A DNA stretch of 43,421 bases. Origin: Legionella sp. GTDB taxonomy: Bacteria > Pseudomonadota > Gammaproteobacteria > Legionellales > Legionellaceae. The position numbers and the translations under genes are program-made. Where the stretch lies: NCBI GenBank assembly GCA_027437055.1, contig DAIAOV010000014.1:1-43421 (forward strand), read 5' to 3'. Under the pieces are notes generated by a model that was not told the origin of the DNA, searched no databases, and was given only the letters and a program-made list of their open reading frames with translations. Positions 1-8,718 of this stretch are shown piece after piece; positions within the stretch are counted from its first letter, which is position 1, and the number at the start of each line of letters is the position of its first letter.

Positions 1-172
1 TGCCTCGAAAGGCTTGGACATCTTGCTCTTTATGTTCTTTTATCCAACGACTTAATAGCGCTTGAGCAATGCCTAGATTATTTGCTGCTTCGCTGACCCC
101 ATAACCTTGTTCTAATACTAGGCTAATAGCATCCAATTTAAATTCTTTTGGGTATTTCTTTCTTTTCGTCAT
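1..172 (-). CDS. IS3-family transposase OrfA, partial
   Basis: This is the N-terminal 57 residues of an OrfA helix-turn-helix protein, starting MTKRKKYPKEFKLDAISLVL and running off the left edge. The YPKEFK start, the EQGYGVSEAANNLGIAQ helix-turn-helix and the LLSRWIKEH segment are typical of IS3 OrfA. In this family OrfA binds the element ends and is normally fused to OrfB by a -1 frameshift. The OrfB of this copy is outside the window. The ATG at 172 follows an AG-rich stretch (revcomp of tttctcc) about 6 nt upstream. Confidence 0.75.
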   Translation of the reverse strand, partial: MTKRKKYPKEFKLDAISLVLEQGYGVSEAANNLGIAQALLSRWIKEHKEQDVQAFRG

Positions 173-216
173 TACTTTCTCCACTTAAGTACATTATCTC
201 TTAACTGGGGTGTACA
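1..216 (-). mobile_element. IS3-family element A, left end (truncated by window edge)
   Basis: An insertion sequence terminus ends at about 216. Read on the minus strand it begins TGTACACCCC, followed by about 35 bp of leader and the start of an orfA gene. The TG...CA-type end and the orfA protein fit the IS3 family. Only the first ~216 bp are in the window and the rest lies to the left. It abuts the 3' part of a different IS3-type element in the opposite orientation, so it probably inserted into that element. The target duplication cannot be checked because the far end is missing. Confidence 0.75.
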
Positions 217-581
217 GATCTATTAAACCACTTCACAAACAAGTGGCTCGCTTTTTAGACCAACTTATTGAGCAAAGAAATAAGCCTGTTAAAGTGATTT
301 GTGATAATGGTACAGAATTTACTAGTAAAGCGATGTTTTTCTGGAGCAAAGAAACGAATGTCACTTTAGGGTTTATTCAACCAGGAAAACCAACTCAAAA
401 TGCGTTTGTTGAGAGCTTAAACGGGAAATTCAGAAATGAATGCCTTAATCAGCACTGGTTTCGAACAATGGAGGAAGCACGATTTGAGATTGAACAATGG
501 CGTAAACACTACAATAATGTTCGACCTCATAGCTCTCTAAATTATATGCCTCCTGTTGAATACGCAAGAAAGGTGGCATAG
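217..581 (+). pseudogene. IS3-family transposase OrfB, C-terminal fragment
   Basis: About 120 residues of the rve-type integrase core remain. The second catalytic Asp (VICDNGTEF), the PGKPTQNAFVESLNGKFRNE block with the catalytic Glu, and the terminal HYNNVRPHSSLNYMPPVEYA are present. The N-terminal half and the first Asp of the DDE triad are missing, so the fragment cannot be an active transposase. The break coincides with the terminus of the adjacent opposite-strand element at 216. The missing half is expected to the left of that element, beyond the window. Confidence 0.8.
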
Positions 582-629
582 GATAATGAATCTCATCAAA
601 GAAGTGGTACTAATTTAGGGGATAGGTCA
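217..629 (+). mobile_element. IS3-family element B, right end
   Basis: This is the 3' end of a second IS3-type element in plus orientation. It holds the C-terminal OrfB coding region and a right terminus ending ggggataggtca at 629 (TGACCTATCCCC when read inwards). That terminus differs from the TGTACACCCC end of the neighbouring element, so these are two elements and not one rearranged copy. The right boundary falls inside a LysR gene on the minus strand and supplies its last codons. Confidence 0.7.
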
Positions 630-1131
630 CACCTAATTTTCTTATTATTAAATTGGAATCATTTAATTCATGAGCTTGAAAACGTAAAGCTACATCAAAA
701 CCTTCTTCAATGATATCGACCTTGCGATCGCTAGCGTAGAGGTTAACACGGACTTCAGGGTAAAGGCACATGAAATCAATAATGATTTGATTAAATTCCG
801 ATTGAGCAAACAGCGTAGGGCAGGTCACATAAATTCGGCCTTTGGGTTTTGATTGAGCTTGAATTGCTACTTCTTGAGCAAAACTGGCTTGATTTACCAT
901 AGCCTTGCTATATTCGTATACCAATTTCCCTACGTCGGTTAGGCTCAATTTACGCGTTGAGCGATTCAATAAACGCACTCCTAAATGGTTTTCCAAGTCA
1001 GAAATCCGACGACTTAATTTTGATTTGGTAATTTCCAGACCTTGGCTGGCTTGAGTGAAACTGCCCTCATCGACCACACGACAGAAAAAGTATAAATCAT
1101 TCAGATCGGGTAAAAGGTTATTATGACGCAT
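630..1131 (-). pseudogene. LysR-family regulator truncated by IS insertion
   Basis: The N-terminal winged helix-turn-helix is intact (DLNDLYFFCRVVDEGSFTQA and SKLSRRISDLENHLGVRLL, residues ~9-55). About 75 residues of the effector-binding domain follow, up to FDVALRFQAHELNDSNLIIRKLG. After residue ~168 the frame enters the IS end and stops after five IS-encoded residues (TYPLN). Family members are about 300 residues, so nearly half is lost. It is divergent from azoR at 1251, the usual arrangement of a LysR regulator and its target, so it probably once controlled azoR. A DNA-binding fragment could still be made. Confidence 0.85.
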
Positions 1132-1250
1132 AAAATTAAATAAAAAATCAGATTGTTATTAATTATAGGACAATGTTTCATGAAATAGCTATCTTGTTAA
1201 TCATTGTTTTATATATATGCTTAATATAAAGATATTTATTGGAGACTATG

Positions 1251-1871
1251 ATGAACTTATTAGCGATTAACAGCAGTATATTGGAAGATTATTCTATTTC
1301 TCGTCAACTAATGACGCAGTTTCTTGATCATTGGCAATATAAAAATCCGCAATCAGAAGTAATTTATCGTGATCTCAATGCACATGCAATTAATCATTTA
1401 TCAAGTGAGTTGATTAAAGCAAAACAAAAGCCTGTAACCGAACTTTCCCCTGAGTTGAGGAGAGAATTAGAATTATCAGAAGAACTGATTAGCGAGTTTT
1501 TAAACGCAGATGAGCTTGTTATTGGCGCACCAATGTATAATTTTGCTATTCCCACGCAATTGAAGTCTTGGATTGACCGTATCTTGGTTGCTGGCCGCAC
1601 CTTTAAGTATACACCACAAGGAGCCCAGGGTTTGGCTGGAGATAAGCAAGTTACCATTATATCCACTCGGGGAAACCATTATTCAAGCAATGAAGAGATG
1701 CAGGCTAAAGATTTTCAGGAAAATTATTTAAAAACCATATTTAATTTCATCGGTATCAATGAAATTAAAATTATCCGAGCAGAAGGATTACACTTAAGTG
1801 AAGAAAGTAAAAAACAGTCCATGGAGCAAGCAGAATATGAGATTAAAAGAACATTTTTAGAATTGGTGTAA
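1251..1871 (+). CDS. azoR: FMN-dependent NADH-azoreductase / quinone reductase
   Basis: A flavodoxin-like fold enzyme of the AzoR/AcpD family that reduces quinones and azo compounds with NAD(P)H, using FMN in the cytoplasm. The N-terminal strand MNLLAINSSI, the APMYNFAIPTQLKSWIDRIL block (the family's PMYNF flavin-binding motif) and the VTIISTRGNHY segment are characteristic. About 206 residues matches family length (~200). I chose the ATG at 1251 because ggag at 1241-1244 lies 6 nt upstream; an ATG at 1248 is too close and a TTG at 1239 overlaps the ribosome site. It lies divergent to the truncated LysR gene, so its regulation may be altered. Confidence 0.88.
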   Translation: MNLLAINSSILEDYSISRQLMTQFLDHWQYKNPQSEVIYRDLNAHAINHLSSELIKAKQKPVTELSPELRRELELSEELISEFLNADELVIGAPMYNFAIPTQLKSWIDRILVAGRTFKYTPQGAQGLAGDKQVTIISTRGNHYSSNEEMQAKDFQENYLKTIFNFIGINEIKIIRAEGLHLSEESKKQSMEQAEYEIKRTFLELV

Positions 1872-1879
1872 ACAACAGT

Positions 1880-1908
1880 AACCGTTCACGTAATGGCATC
1901 AACTTAAG
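1880..1908 (+). repeat. Dispersed intergenic motif, copy A
   Basis: The block contains ttcacgtaatggcatcaact followed by taag. It matches four other intergenic sites in this window to the consensus TCACRTAATGGCRTCAACTTAA. It sits between the convergent genes azoR and wrbA. Confidence 0.65.
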
Positions 1909-1936
1909 AAATTACCCCTGCGTCACTTATTTGAAG

Positions 1937-1993
1937 CCTGGTTGCAAGCAACCGGGACTCTTAAAAATAAGCACTCAGGCCCTTCACAGGGCC
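1937..1993. terminator. Two hairpins between convergent azoR and wrbA
   Basis: The first hairpin pairs cctggttgc (1937-1945) with gcaaccggg (1948-1956), with one G-U pair. The second pairs ggccct (1978-1983) with agggcc (1988-1993) around a 4-nt loop. They lie in the gap between two convergent genes and could end transcription from both sides, but neither has a strong U-tract. Confidence 0.4.
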
Positions 1994-2011
1994 AGCTCGA
2001 GAAACAAATTA

Positions 2012-2617
2012 TCAACTATCCTTCAAAAGTTTTTTGCTAAGCTCAGCCACATGGCGTCCTTGCGATCTAGCAATTTTCTTTTCTATCTCCAAGGGTGTTC
2101 GACTACCATCCGCACCAGCAATGGTACCAGCACCATAAGGGGAGCTCCCTCGCATTTCACTCAGATTTAACAGACCTTGCTCACTATAAGGCACCCCGGT
2201 TATCAGCATTCCGTGGTGTGCAAGAGTATGCCAAAAAGAAGTAATAGTAGTTTCATTGCCACCACCGGTACCAGTAGATACAAAGACACTCCCAAGTTTT
2301 CCAATGAGTTTTCCTTGCATCCACATGCTGCCAGTTTGGTCAAGAAAGTTACGCATTTGTGCCGCCATATTACCGAATCGGGTAGGTGTACCAAAAATAA
2401 TGGCATCATAATCAGCCAATTCTGATGGGCTTGCAACCGGTGCTTGTTGATTTAATTTCACACCCGCATTTTTTGCAACATCTTCTGGCATTGTTTCTGG
2501 CACACGTTTAACAACAACCTCAACACCTGCAACCTCTTTTGCTCCTTCTGCTACAGCATATGCCATTGTTTCAACATGGCCGTAGCTGGAATAATATAGG
2601 ACTAAAATCTTACTCAT
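2012..2617 (-). CDS. wrbA: NAD(P)H:quinone oxidoreductase WrbA
   Basis: A flavodoxin-like, FMN-binding two-electron quinone reductase involved in oxidative stress defence. Phosphate-binding loop YYSSYGHVE (residues ~8-16), [31 protein letters not shown] and [13 protein letters not shown] are the WrbA signature blocks. The 201 residues match the family. The ATG at 2617 has AAGGA about 8 nt upstream; an upstream in-frame start would add about 20 unrelated residues. Its nearest upstream neighbour on the same strand is the GH17-like gene, 25 nt away, so the two may be co-transcribed. Confidence 0.93.
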   Translation of the reverse strand: MSKILVLYYSSYGHVETMAYAVAEGAKEVAGVEVVVKRVPETMPEDVAKNAGVKLNQQAPVASPSELADYDAIIFGTPTRFGNMAAQMRNFLDQTGSMWMQGKLIGKLGSVFVSTGTGGGNETTITSFWHTLAHHGMLITGVPYSEQGLLNLSEMRGSSPYGAGTIAGADGSRTPLEIEKKIARSQGRHVAELSKKLLKDS

Positions 2618-2642
2618 TCTAAAGTTCCTTCTCTTATTAATG

Positions 2643-4898
2643 TTAATATGGATTAGATAACTGACATCCAAGACCAAAACATCCCATGCTTGATGGTGGT
2701 GGATTAGTACAATTTACAGCGGAAAAAGTAATCGATGCAGGAGAAGCTGTAACTGCTGTCGCTGTTGTAGTACAAGATTGGGTGCTTGAAGATACCGTTA
2801 TTTGCGCCCCCTGATAAATCAGAAACTGAGGCCAAGGGGTAACCGTTGAATCAGAACCTGAATTTGTGGGAATTGCCACATTAATACTGGGATGTTGTCC
2901 TGAAGGATAACTGATTTGCACATTAAAGGAAGGCTGGTTGGGTGGCGTTGTCCCATTGATTGTTAACAGAGTCCCGTTAATATAACCCTGACATCCTGTT
3001 GCAGTAACCATAGTATTATTAGGTACCATTCCGGCTGCTTTTTGATTGCAATTGGTATCAAACAAACCGTAATTCTGCTCTGCAGTGGGGCCAGGCTTTG
3101 CTGGTTCATCATAGGCCTCAAATGCCAAGACTCCGATGTCATATCCTGAAGTAGTGACAAAATTACTGGTGCGAACTTGATAAAGTGACTGTAGATAACT
3201 CGTTGCATTGGCAACCGAGGGAGCACAAGGGCCAGGAGAATTACATGCGTACCCAGAGGTCGTTCCCGCAGTTGCCCAACCAGTTTCTGCAGCTAATAAT
3301 ACTCTTCCCGCTGTATAGAAAGGCTGGGGTGATGCAGTAGGTAAAGCTGGAGGCGTCGTAGAGCCAACTACTTGAATGTAATCCCAAGATAAAGAATTGG
3401 TTAGCTGTGTTGTCGAACTTAGCGGCTGTGCCCAAACTGCTGAATTAACAGGCGAGACTCCAAATTGGAAGGGATAAGGATCAAAACCTAATGGAGCACC
3501 TGCAGAATAGGTACCAATTAAGGTTTGCATGTCCGCAGAAATAGCAGCACTTGGAGTGACTAAATTGCCGCTGACCAGCGCAGATCCCACAGGAAGGCTT
3601 GCTGTTTGTGAAAATGACGCCAATGTAGATTGCAGTGAGGTTACGGCACTTGTTAAATAAGATATATTGGAGGTCACCGGGTTATTGCATGGCGGCGTAG
3701 TATTGCCCGCCTCGCAGTAGTTCTCATGTCCTGCAAAAACCAAAATTACCGTATCAGCAAATACCGCGGGGGTTACCTGATTGATTACAGCACTCAGCAT
3801 TGACTGAGCGCAGGGAATATAATCCTGAGCGCCACCTACAGGGCAGGCGGCATAGTTGCTATCACTTGCTTGTTGTGGAATTACTGCTTCATAAATTACC
3901 TTCATTCCCAAGGCATGGGCTTGGTTAATAATATCAATCCAGCTGTAAGGCTCCGTTTGATAAGAGCGAACCGTTGTAAAACCTGCATTTTGCAATTGTT
4001 GTAATTCCGCATAGACATTTGTCGCTGCAGAGTTATTCGTTGTGCCAGTGTAAAACACATCATGAAAATTAAATGGATAAGCATTAGTATAATGATTGGG
4101 ATTATAATCTACGCCAATGAGCTGATTCATTGAGACAGGAGCAAGTGAAGTTGTAGTACTCAATGTATTTGAGCTAAGTGACCCAACTAATTTTGCAGTC
4201 AGATTAAACGAACCGCTGCTGGGAGAATTAAAAGTGCCGACTATACTGCACTTTGCTCCTGGTGCTAACATACCTGACGTTCCTGAAGGAATACAGGTAT
4301 TACTAGTAATAGAAAAATTAGGATGTTGTGGGTTATTATTTTGCGTAATTAGCTGAGCAAAGCTAATTGTGGATGCACTATAGTTGGTGAATGTAAAGGT
4401 TACCGTATAATTTGTATTTATAAAAGCTTGCGTCGGTAACGGAGTAGCCGTTGGATAATCAACTGTTCCCAAGAGACCTGCGGGTGCAGTTATTGCTGTT
4501 GTCATTAACGCTGGAACTTGCACCATGTTATTATCATAACCACCATAACTTACTGCGACTGTCTTTTGACCTGTTGAATTAGGAGTTAAAGTTAGACTGT
4601 AAGTACATGTTTGATTGGGTTGCAACTTTTTCCCGCTGCATTGATCATTATAACTCAACTCTCCTGCAGTAGCGGTACAGCTCTGAGTAACAACAGGACA
4701 GAGAGTAGACTTCACCACAAAAGGTTTATTGAATGGAAAAGGAAGGTTATTTTTAAAAATGTAGGAGGCAGTGACTGCACCGCCAGAAGTTGATATCTGT
4801 GCGGGAAAATCTGAGTCCAAACTATATGAAACAGGATTACTCGCTATTCCTTGTCCCATCAACAAAAATAATACCCCCGAAACTCCATATCGTTTCAC
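2643..4898 (-). CDS. Secreted GH17-like beta-1,3-glucanase with N-terminal beta-sandwich region
   Basis: A 751-residue exported protein. I chose the GTG at 4898 because GGAG lies 5 nt upstream and it starts a signal peptide ([19 protein letters not shown]); the longer frame back to 5009 reads through a hairpin repeat. Residues ~25-250 are Thr/Ser/Asn-rich with strand-like segments and cysteine pairs, resembling two Ig-like modules. From ~260 a GH17-like barrel begins ([20 protein letters not shown]). The acid/base Glu is likely E392 in VFAGHENY and the nucleophile E538 in [11 protein letters not shown]17 enzymes cleave beta-1,3-glucans of fungal and protist walls. Export by the type II system is an inference. 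A Cys-rich tail follows. Confidence 0.75.
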   Translation of the reverse strand: MKRYGVSGVLFLLMGQGIASNPVSYSLDSDFPAQISTSGGAVTASYIFKNNLPFPFNKPFVVKSTLCPVVTQSCTATAGELSYNDQCSGKKLQPNQTCTYSLTLTPNSTGQKTVAVSYGGYDNNMVQVPALMTTAITAPAGLLGTVDYPTATPLPTQAFINTNYTVTFTFTNYSASTISFAQLITQNNNPQHPNFSITSNTCIPSGTSGMLAPGAKCSIVGTFNSPSSGSFNLTAKLVGSLSSNTLSTTTSLAPVSMNQLIGVDYNPNHYTNAYPFNFHDVFYTGTTNNSAATNVYAELQQLQNAGFTTVRSYQTEPYSWIDIINQAHALGMKVIYEAVIPQQASDSNYAACPVGGAQDYIPCAQSMLSAVINQVTPAVFADTVILVFAGHENYCEAGNTTPPCNNPVTSNISYLTSAVTSLQSTLASFSQTASLPVGSALVSGNLVTPSAAISADMQTLIGTYSAGAPLGFDPYPFQFGVSPVNSAVWAQPLSSTTQLTNSLSWDYIQVVGSTTPPALPTASPQPFYTAGRVLLAAETGWATAGTTSGYACNSPGPCAPSVANATSYLQSLYQVRTSNFVTTSGYDIGVLAFEAYDEPAKPGPTAEQNYGLFDTNCNQKAAGMVPNNTMVTATGCQGYINGTLLTINGTTPPNQPSFNVQISYPSGQHPSINVAIPTNSGSDSTVTPWPQFLIYQGAQITVSSSTQSCTTTATAVTASPASITFSAVNCTNPPPSSMGCFGLGCQLSNPY

Positions 4899-4982
4899 TG
4901 TCACTCCATTGATACTTTGCAATAGTTCAAGTTGGGAATCATTACATAAATAATTTCTTGTTGCTAGCTCTTTGGGGTGATC

Positions 4983-5017
4983 GATGTAGGTTGAGTCAAA
5001 ACGACCCAACCTACATC
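4983..5017. repeat. REP-like palindrome / possible terminator of lapA
   Basis: Perfect 11-bp arms gatgtaggttg (4983-4993) and caacctacatc (5007-5017) enclose a 13-nt loop. The GTAGGTTGGG core resembles short palindromic repeats found in many gammaproteobacterial genomes. It lies just after the lapA stop and before the GH17 start. It lacks a U-tract on either strand, so a terminator role is uncertain. Confidence 0.6.
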
Positions 5018-5036
5018 TTTAGACGAAATTGAACAA

Positions 5037-6239
5037 TTACTCTGAAGCTAACTCCATAGCAAAAGCTACAGCAAGTTTAGAAAAGTTAGTCATATGTTCT
5101 AAGCTTAATAACTCCATGGTATCAGAAGAGCTATGGATGTAAGGATTGTGATCTTCAAAATTGGATTCACAAGGAAAAGCAGCGGGTACTCCTTCCTCAG
5201 TCCAAGAGGCATGATCACTACAGCCATAACCACAACGAGAATAATCAACAGGAACATGGACGTACGTATCAATTAATTTTGCCACATAATTACTTAAACG
5301 CTTATCCGTATAATCGGTGAATACCCACATAGTAGGATCTTTAGGATCTACTCTATAGCCTGTCATATCAAATTGAATCGCAGCTTTCACTGGAACGGAT
5401 TTCTCCACAAAGTGTTGTACTACATATTGCGACCCGACTAAACCACGCTCTTCTGCCGCATACCAAATAATGTAAATAGGACGTTTGAACGTTGTCTTAG
5501 AAGAAAGTAAGACTCGTGCCGCTTCCATAATACTAGAAGAACCACTACCATCATCGCCAGCCCCAGGCATACGGCCATCAAGAGTATCCATATGTGCGCC
5601 TATAACAATACCAGGAGCATCAATATCCTTTCCAATCACCGTAACTAATGAGGGTTGTTTATACCAGCCAGTGTTTACAAAAAATGTTGTTGTATCTGTG
5701 CGCCCATATTCAATAGCCATAGCCTCGAATTGACCTTTTAACCAATTTGCAACTTCAACACCCGTGTCTTTAGTTGCAGAACGATTATGATAAGAAACCA
5801 AATGCGTTAAGGTTTGCCAAATATTATCAGCCACTACCTCTTTTAAAGCAGCATTCACTTCATCCTGATGCTTGATCTCATAAGAGTCTGCATTCTGTTT
5901 TGGAATGTTAAGAGATTTAATCAGGCTTTTTTTAAGAACTCCTTGAGCTGATTGTTTCTTCGCTACTAAAGAAGCCCCGGATATTTTATGGCTAACATTC
6001 ACGAAATGACCACATTGCACTTTATCTGCTAATACGATCAGACTTTCAACCTCACGAGAAGAGATGTCTATAATTTTAAATTGCTTATTTTCTGCCAACA
6101 CTTCATGAGCTGTCGTAATTTCAGCTGCAAGACATTGGGGTACTTGCAATTGCTCATGGGGGATACTGGCTGCGAATAGCGAATTACTAACAAGTACTAA
6201 ACCTGCAGTGATACACGTGCTCCATTGATTTAAATGCAT
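5037..6239 (-). CDS. lapA: Secreted zinc leucine aminopeptidase, M28 family (LapA/LapB type)
   Basis: A 400-residue M28 metallo-aminopeptidase that releases N-terminal amino acids extracellularly. A signal peptide spans residues 1-24 (TAGLVLVSNSLFAAS). The two-zinc site is complete: H216 (IGAHMDT), D230 bridging (GAGDDGSG), catalytic E263 with ligand E264 (AAEERG), D291 (QFDMTG) and H369 (NPYIHSS). Cys336/Cys340 in SRCGYGCSDH may form a disulfide. Legionella secretes LapA and LapB through the Lsp type II system. I prefer LapA because the gene lies beside mavN, as I recall for lpg2814-lpg2815; LapB cannot be excluded from sequence alone. A long hairpin lies in its leader. Confidence 0.88.
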   Translation of the reverse strand: MHLNQWSTCITAGLVLVSNSLFAASIPHEQLQVPQCLAAEITTAHEVLAENKQFKIIDISSREVESLIVLADKVQCGHFVNVSHKISGASLVAKKQSAQGVLKKSLIKSLNIPKQNADSYEIKHQDEVNAALKEVVADNIWQTLTHLVSYHNRSATKDTGVEVANWLKGQFEAMAIEYGRTDTTTFFVNTGWYKQPSLVTVIGKDIDAPGIVIGAHMDTLDGRMPGAGDDGSGSSSIMEAARVLLSSKTTFKRPIYIIWYAAEERGLVGSQYVVQHFVEKSVPVKAAIQFDMTGYRVDPKDPTMWVFTDYTDKRLSNYVAKLIDTYVHVPVDYSRCGYGCSDHASWTEEGVPAAFPCESNFEDHNPYIHSSSDTMELLSLEHMTNFSKLAVAFAMELASE

Positions 6240-6279
6240 TTCCTCTCCTAAGTTTATTTGCTATCAAAAACAATAAAGA

Positions 6280-6329
6280 CCTCTTTCCAAACACGCGCGT
6301 CCCTCGCCTCAATAGCGTTTGGAAAAAGG
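6280..6329. promoter_or_regulatory. Long hairpin in the lapA upstream region
   Basis: Arms cctctttccaaac (6280-6292) and gtttggaaaaagg (6317-6329) form a 13-bp stem with one mismatch and a GC-rich 24-nt loop. It lies 41 bp upstream of the lapA start, in the 365-bp gap between lapA and mavN, and could be in the lapA leader RNA or be a terminator-like barrier. The rest of the gap (6330-6535) shows only AT-rich sequence and small palindromes such as ctcttgtaagag. Confidence 0.45.
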
Positions 6330-6541
6330 CTAATAATTTCAAGATACTCCAAAATACTCTTTTTAGTCTAATGCTTTTTCCATAACAAAAATTTTAAGGA
6401 TTACTTCCTGCGCACACCCAAAAGTTCAAGTCCCCCTCACTTTACAGTATCTTAGGTATGCATGAGACTAATGCCTCACTCTTGTAAGAGTCTTATAAGA
6501 AAGCGATTAATAACAATGTCTTATTTTTATTCTTATTGGTA

Positions 6542-6570
6542 TTGATAATCATTTTCATTTGCGATAAAGT
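6542..6570 (+). promoter_or_regulatory. Fur-box promoter of mavN
   Basis: TTGATA (6542-6547), a 17-bp spacer and TAAAGT (6565-6570) form a plausible sigma-70 promoter. Positions 6544-6562 match the 19-bp Fur consensus at 14 of 19 positions, and this block lies between and over the promoter elements. Bound Fe-Fur would block RNA polymerase. This agrees with the known iron repression of mavN/iroT in L. pneumophila. It also argues that translation starts downstream at 6605 or 6587 and not at the TTG at 6536. Confidence 0.7.
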
Positions 6571-6604
6571 CTTACTTCCACCACCGATGGGCAAATATAC
6601 TACA

Positions 6605-8611
6605 ATGAACACAAAAAATACACCTTTTAAACCCAGAAAAATTCCTTACAATCTTTCATTGATTTTCCTCACTCTCGGAGCAAGCTTAATCCTTGGCTTT
6701 TTAAGCTTTAGTGGTATGTATGCCATCCTACCCATGTTGCCTCTAGCTTTTGCTTCATTTGCTTTATCAGTAACCTATGAGGGAGAAATTTATTTACAAA
6801 ATATAAAAGGTGCATTTAAAAAGTTATTCAAGCGTAATCATTTAGAAAATGAATTAGCCAAAGAGTATTTATTAACCCATTTCCCCGAAGATATTCATGA
6901 TGTCAATTGCCCTCAATTCTTTAAAGACTATAAGAGACAGCTCAAATTATTAGCTGCTTTTGGTCATAAAGAACTTAATGAGGAAAGCAAAAAGCGAAAA
7001 AGACAGGTAGAAAAAACGCTTAAGGACATGGAGAAATGGTTTGCTGCTCAATTATTTTCCACAAAAGATAAGGCAACCAAAGATGAATCAGCCTACGCAC
7101 AACAATTGCGACTATGGATGGAACAACACGAACAAGAACAATGGCAGGAACGCCTCGCGGAGAGTAACTTCAAATTCCAAATCATCAAAGGGTTTAGCCT
7201 ATTATCTGCGTTATTCATGGGATTAGGGACCACCTACCTCATCGCTGAAGCCTTCGCTGTTATCCCATTCTTTGCCGCTATCCCCTTCACATTCTGGCCA
7301 CTGATGATCGTGCCCATGGCCATTATCGCTGGTGCAGCCTATGGTATGCTGACTTTAAATGGGGTAACGGACTTAGTAAATAACAACACCCTTATTAAAT
7401 GGTATAACAAGTTACGCGATGATTTAAGCCAAGGTTTAACTATTCGCAATGTCCTAATGACAGGAATGGCAATAATCCTAGGACTCCTGGCAGTAGCACT
7501 TACTGTCTGTACTGCAGGCACCTGGTGGACTATCGCCAACAATGCACAACCGATATTTGAATGGATGAAGAAAATACCCAGCTTTGTCATGGGAATCATC
7601 AATCCTATTATTACTGGCTCATCGGCTGTAGTTTTTATCGTTCAAAATACGGCAGAATCTTTAGATTTGGTAGATGAAGGTTTAGATTGGGCAGAAGAAA
7701 CTGTTCAAAAAGGCAATCTATGGGAAAAGATATATCAACCTATAGTCCAAGGAATCAAATATTTAATTGAAACTGAAAATTGGTTACAAATACTGAACCC
7801 TTTTCGTCTCATCCTAAAACTTACAGTTACCCCACTACGCATCCTTTTATTCTTAGGACATTTAATTAGCATCGCAGTCACGGCCGATCGCATGCCCGGA
7901 GTCCCACAAATAGTTGCGGCTCTGATTGCTATGATTAGTGAGGGCTTTGAAGATGCTCATTACTTCGTAGGAGGGCATGAACATGAGGAAGAGGAAGAAC
8001 ACAATCATCACCATGATATAAAAACCCTACTACAAGAGCGATTGGGAACAGAAGAAGACCATGAACACAATGTAGACATTCCCACGTGGATTATCAAAAC
8101 TATAACGTTACCTATTTATGCATTGGCAGCGCTCTGGGACTCCACCACAAGTCAATTAAATCAATCGCCAAACACTAAAGAAACTACTGCTGCAGATACA
8201 GCATCCATACCGCAAGCAAGAGTATTGAGTTTCTGGGATGCATGGAACAAACAAAGAGGCAATAAAGAAGAGACCAATGTTGAACTACCAACAAATGCCA
8301 AACGTCCCTCACAAGAATGGCAAGTAGAGCACACTATTTCTCTTATTGAAAAACACAAGGTGAATCACTTACAGGATACTCTTTTTGATCAGAAGCTAAC
8401 CAACGAGAAAATCGTTGCATTAGATGAATTAAAAAGCAGAATACGTACTCCCCAACCTGGTGATACCTTAGAGGCTGCATTAAATGAGGCCAAAACCACA
8501 CCAGCCTATAATAGGCACCGCTTATTCTCGTGGGATAATGAAAATACAAGTACACAAGACTTCGTAGAAGAATTGCCCGAACGTGTCAATGTCGCCTGCA
8601 TGGGAGGATAA
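6605..8611 (+). CDS. mavN: MavN/IroT-type iron-regulated multispan membrane effector
   Basis: A 668-residue polytopic membrane protein from the ATG at 6605 (an ATG at 6587 is possible; neither has a clear ribosome site). Hydrophobic segments lie near residues 15-55, 195-260, 280-310, 325-350, 400-450 and 500-515. A charged region (~75-190) separates the first from the rest, and the C-terminal ~150 residues are soluble. Residues ~456-472 form a His/Glu-rich loop (GGHEHEEEEEHNHHHD), echoed by EEDHEHN about 20 residues later. MavN/IroT is a Dot/Icm effector inserted in the vacuole membrane that moves ferrous iron. The call rests on size, topology, the Fur box and the lapA neighbour, not on an alignment. 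Confidence 0.8.
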   Translation: MNTKNTPFKPRKIPYNLSLIFLTLGASLILGFLSFSGMYAILPMLPLAFASFALSVTYEGEIYLQNIKGAFKKLFKRNHLENELAKEYLLTHFPEDIHDVNCPQFFKDYKRQLKLLAAFGHKELNEESKKRKRQVEKTLKDMEKWFAAQLFSTKDKATKDESAYAQQLRLWMEQHEQEQWQERLAESNFKFQIIKGFSLLSALFMGLGTTYLIAEAFAVIPFFAAIPFTFWPLMIVPMAIIAGAAYGMLTLNGVTDLVNNNTLIKWYNKLRDDLSQGLTIRNVLMTGMAIILGLLAVALTVCTAGTWWTIANNAQPIFEWMKKIPSFVMGIINPIITGSSAVVFIVQNTAESLDLVDEGLDWAEETVQKGNLWEKIYQPIVQGIKYLIETENWLQILNPFRLILKLTVTPLRILLFLGHLISIAVTADRMPGVPQIVAALIAMISEGFEDAHYFVGGHEHEEEEEHNHHHDIKTLLQERLGTEEDHEHNVDIPTWIIKTITLPIYALAALWDSTTSQLNQSPNTKETTAADTASIPQARVLSFWDAWNKQRGNKEETNVELPTNAKRPSQEWQVEHTISLIEKHKVNHLQDTLFDQKLTNEKIVALDELKSRIRTPQPGDTLEAALNEAKTTPAYNRHRLFSWDNENTSTQDFVEELPERVNVACMGG

Positions 8612-8647
8612 ATACTCTATAAGACGGCCTATTACATACCAATTTTC

Positions 8648-8674
8648 TCTTAAGTTGACGCCATTACGTGAACA
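8648..8674 (-). repeat. Dispersed intergenic motif, copy B
   Basis: On the minus strand it reads gttcacgtaatggcgtcaac followed by ttaag, which is almost the full consensus. It lies between the convergent mavN and beta-lactamase-fold genes. Confidence 0.7.
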
Positions 8675-8718
8675 CTTACAGCTCATCTCAACTGAGCTTA
8701 TATGGTACAACATAGCAA

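Noticed and set aside
4899..5009. A longer GH17 frame starting at 5009
   Set aside because: It would translate the REP-like hairpin and hide the signal peptide; the GTG at 4898 has a clear GGAG site.
6536..6604. An extended mavN start at the TTG at 6536
   Set aside because: It overlaps the Fur box and -35/-10 elements, so it would lie upstream of the expected transcript start.
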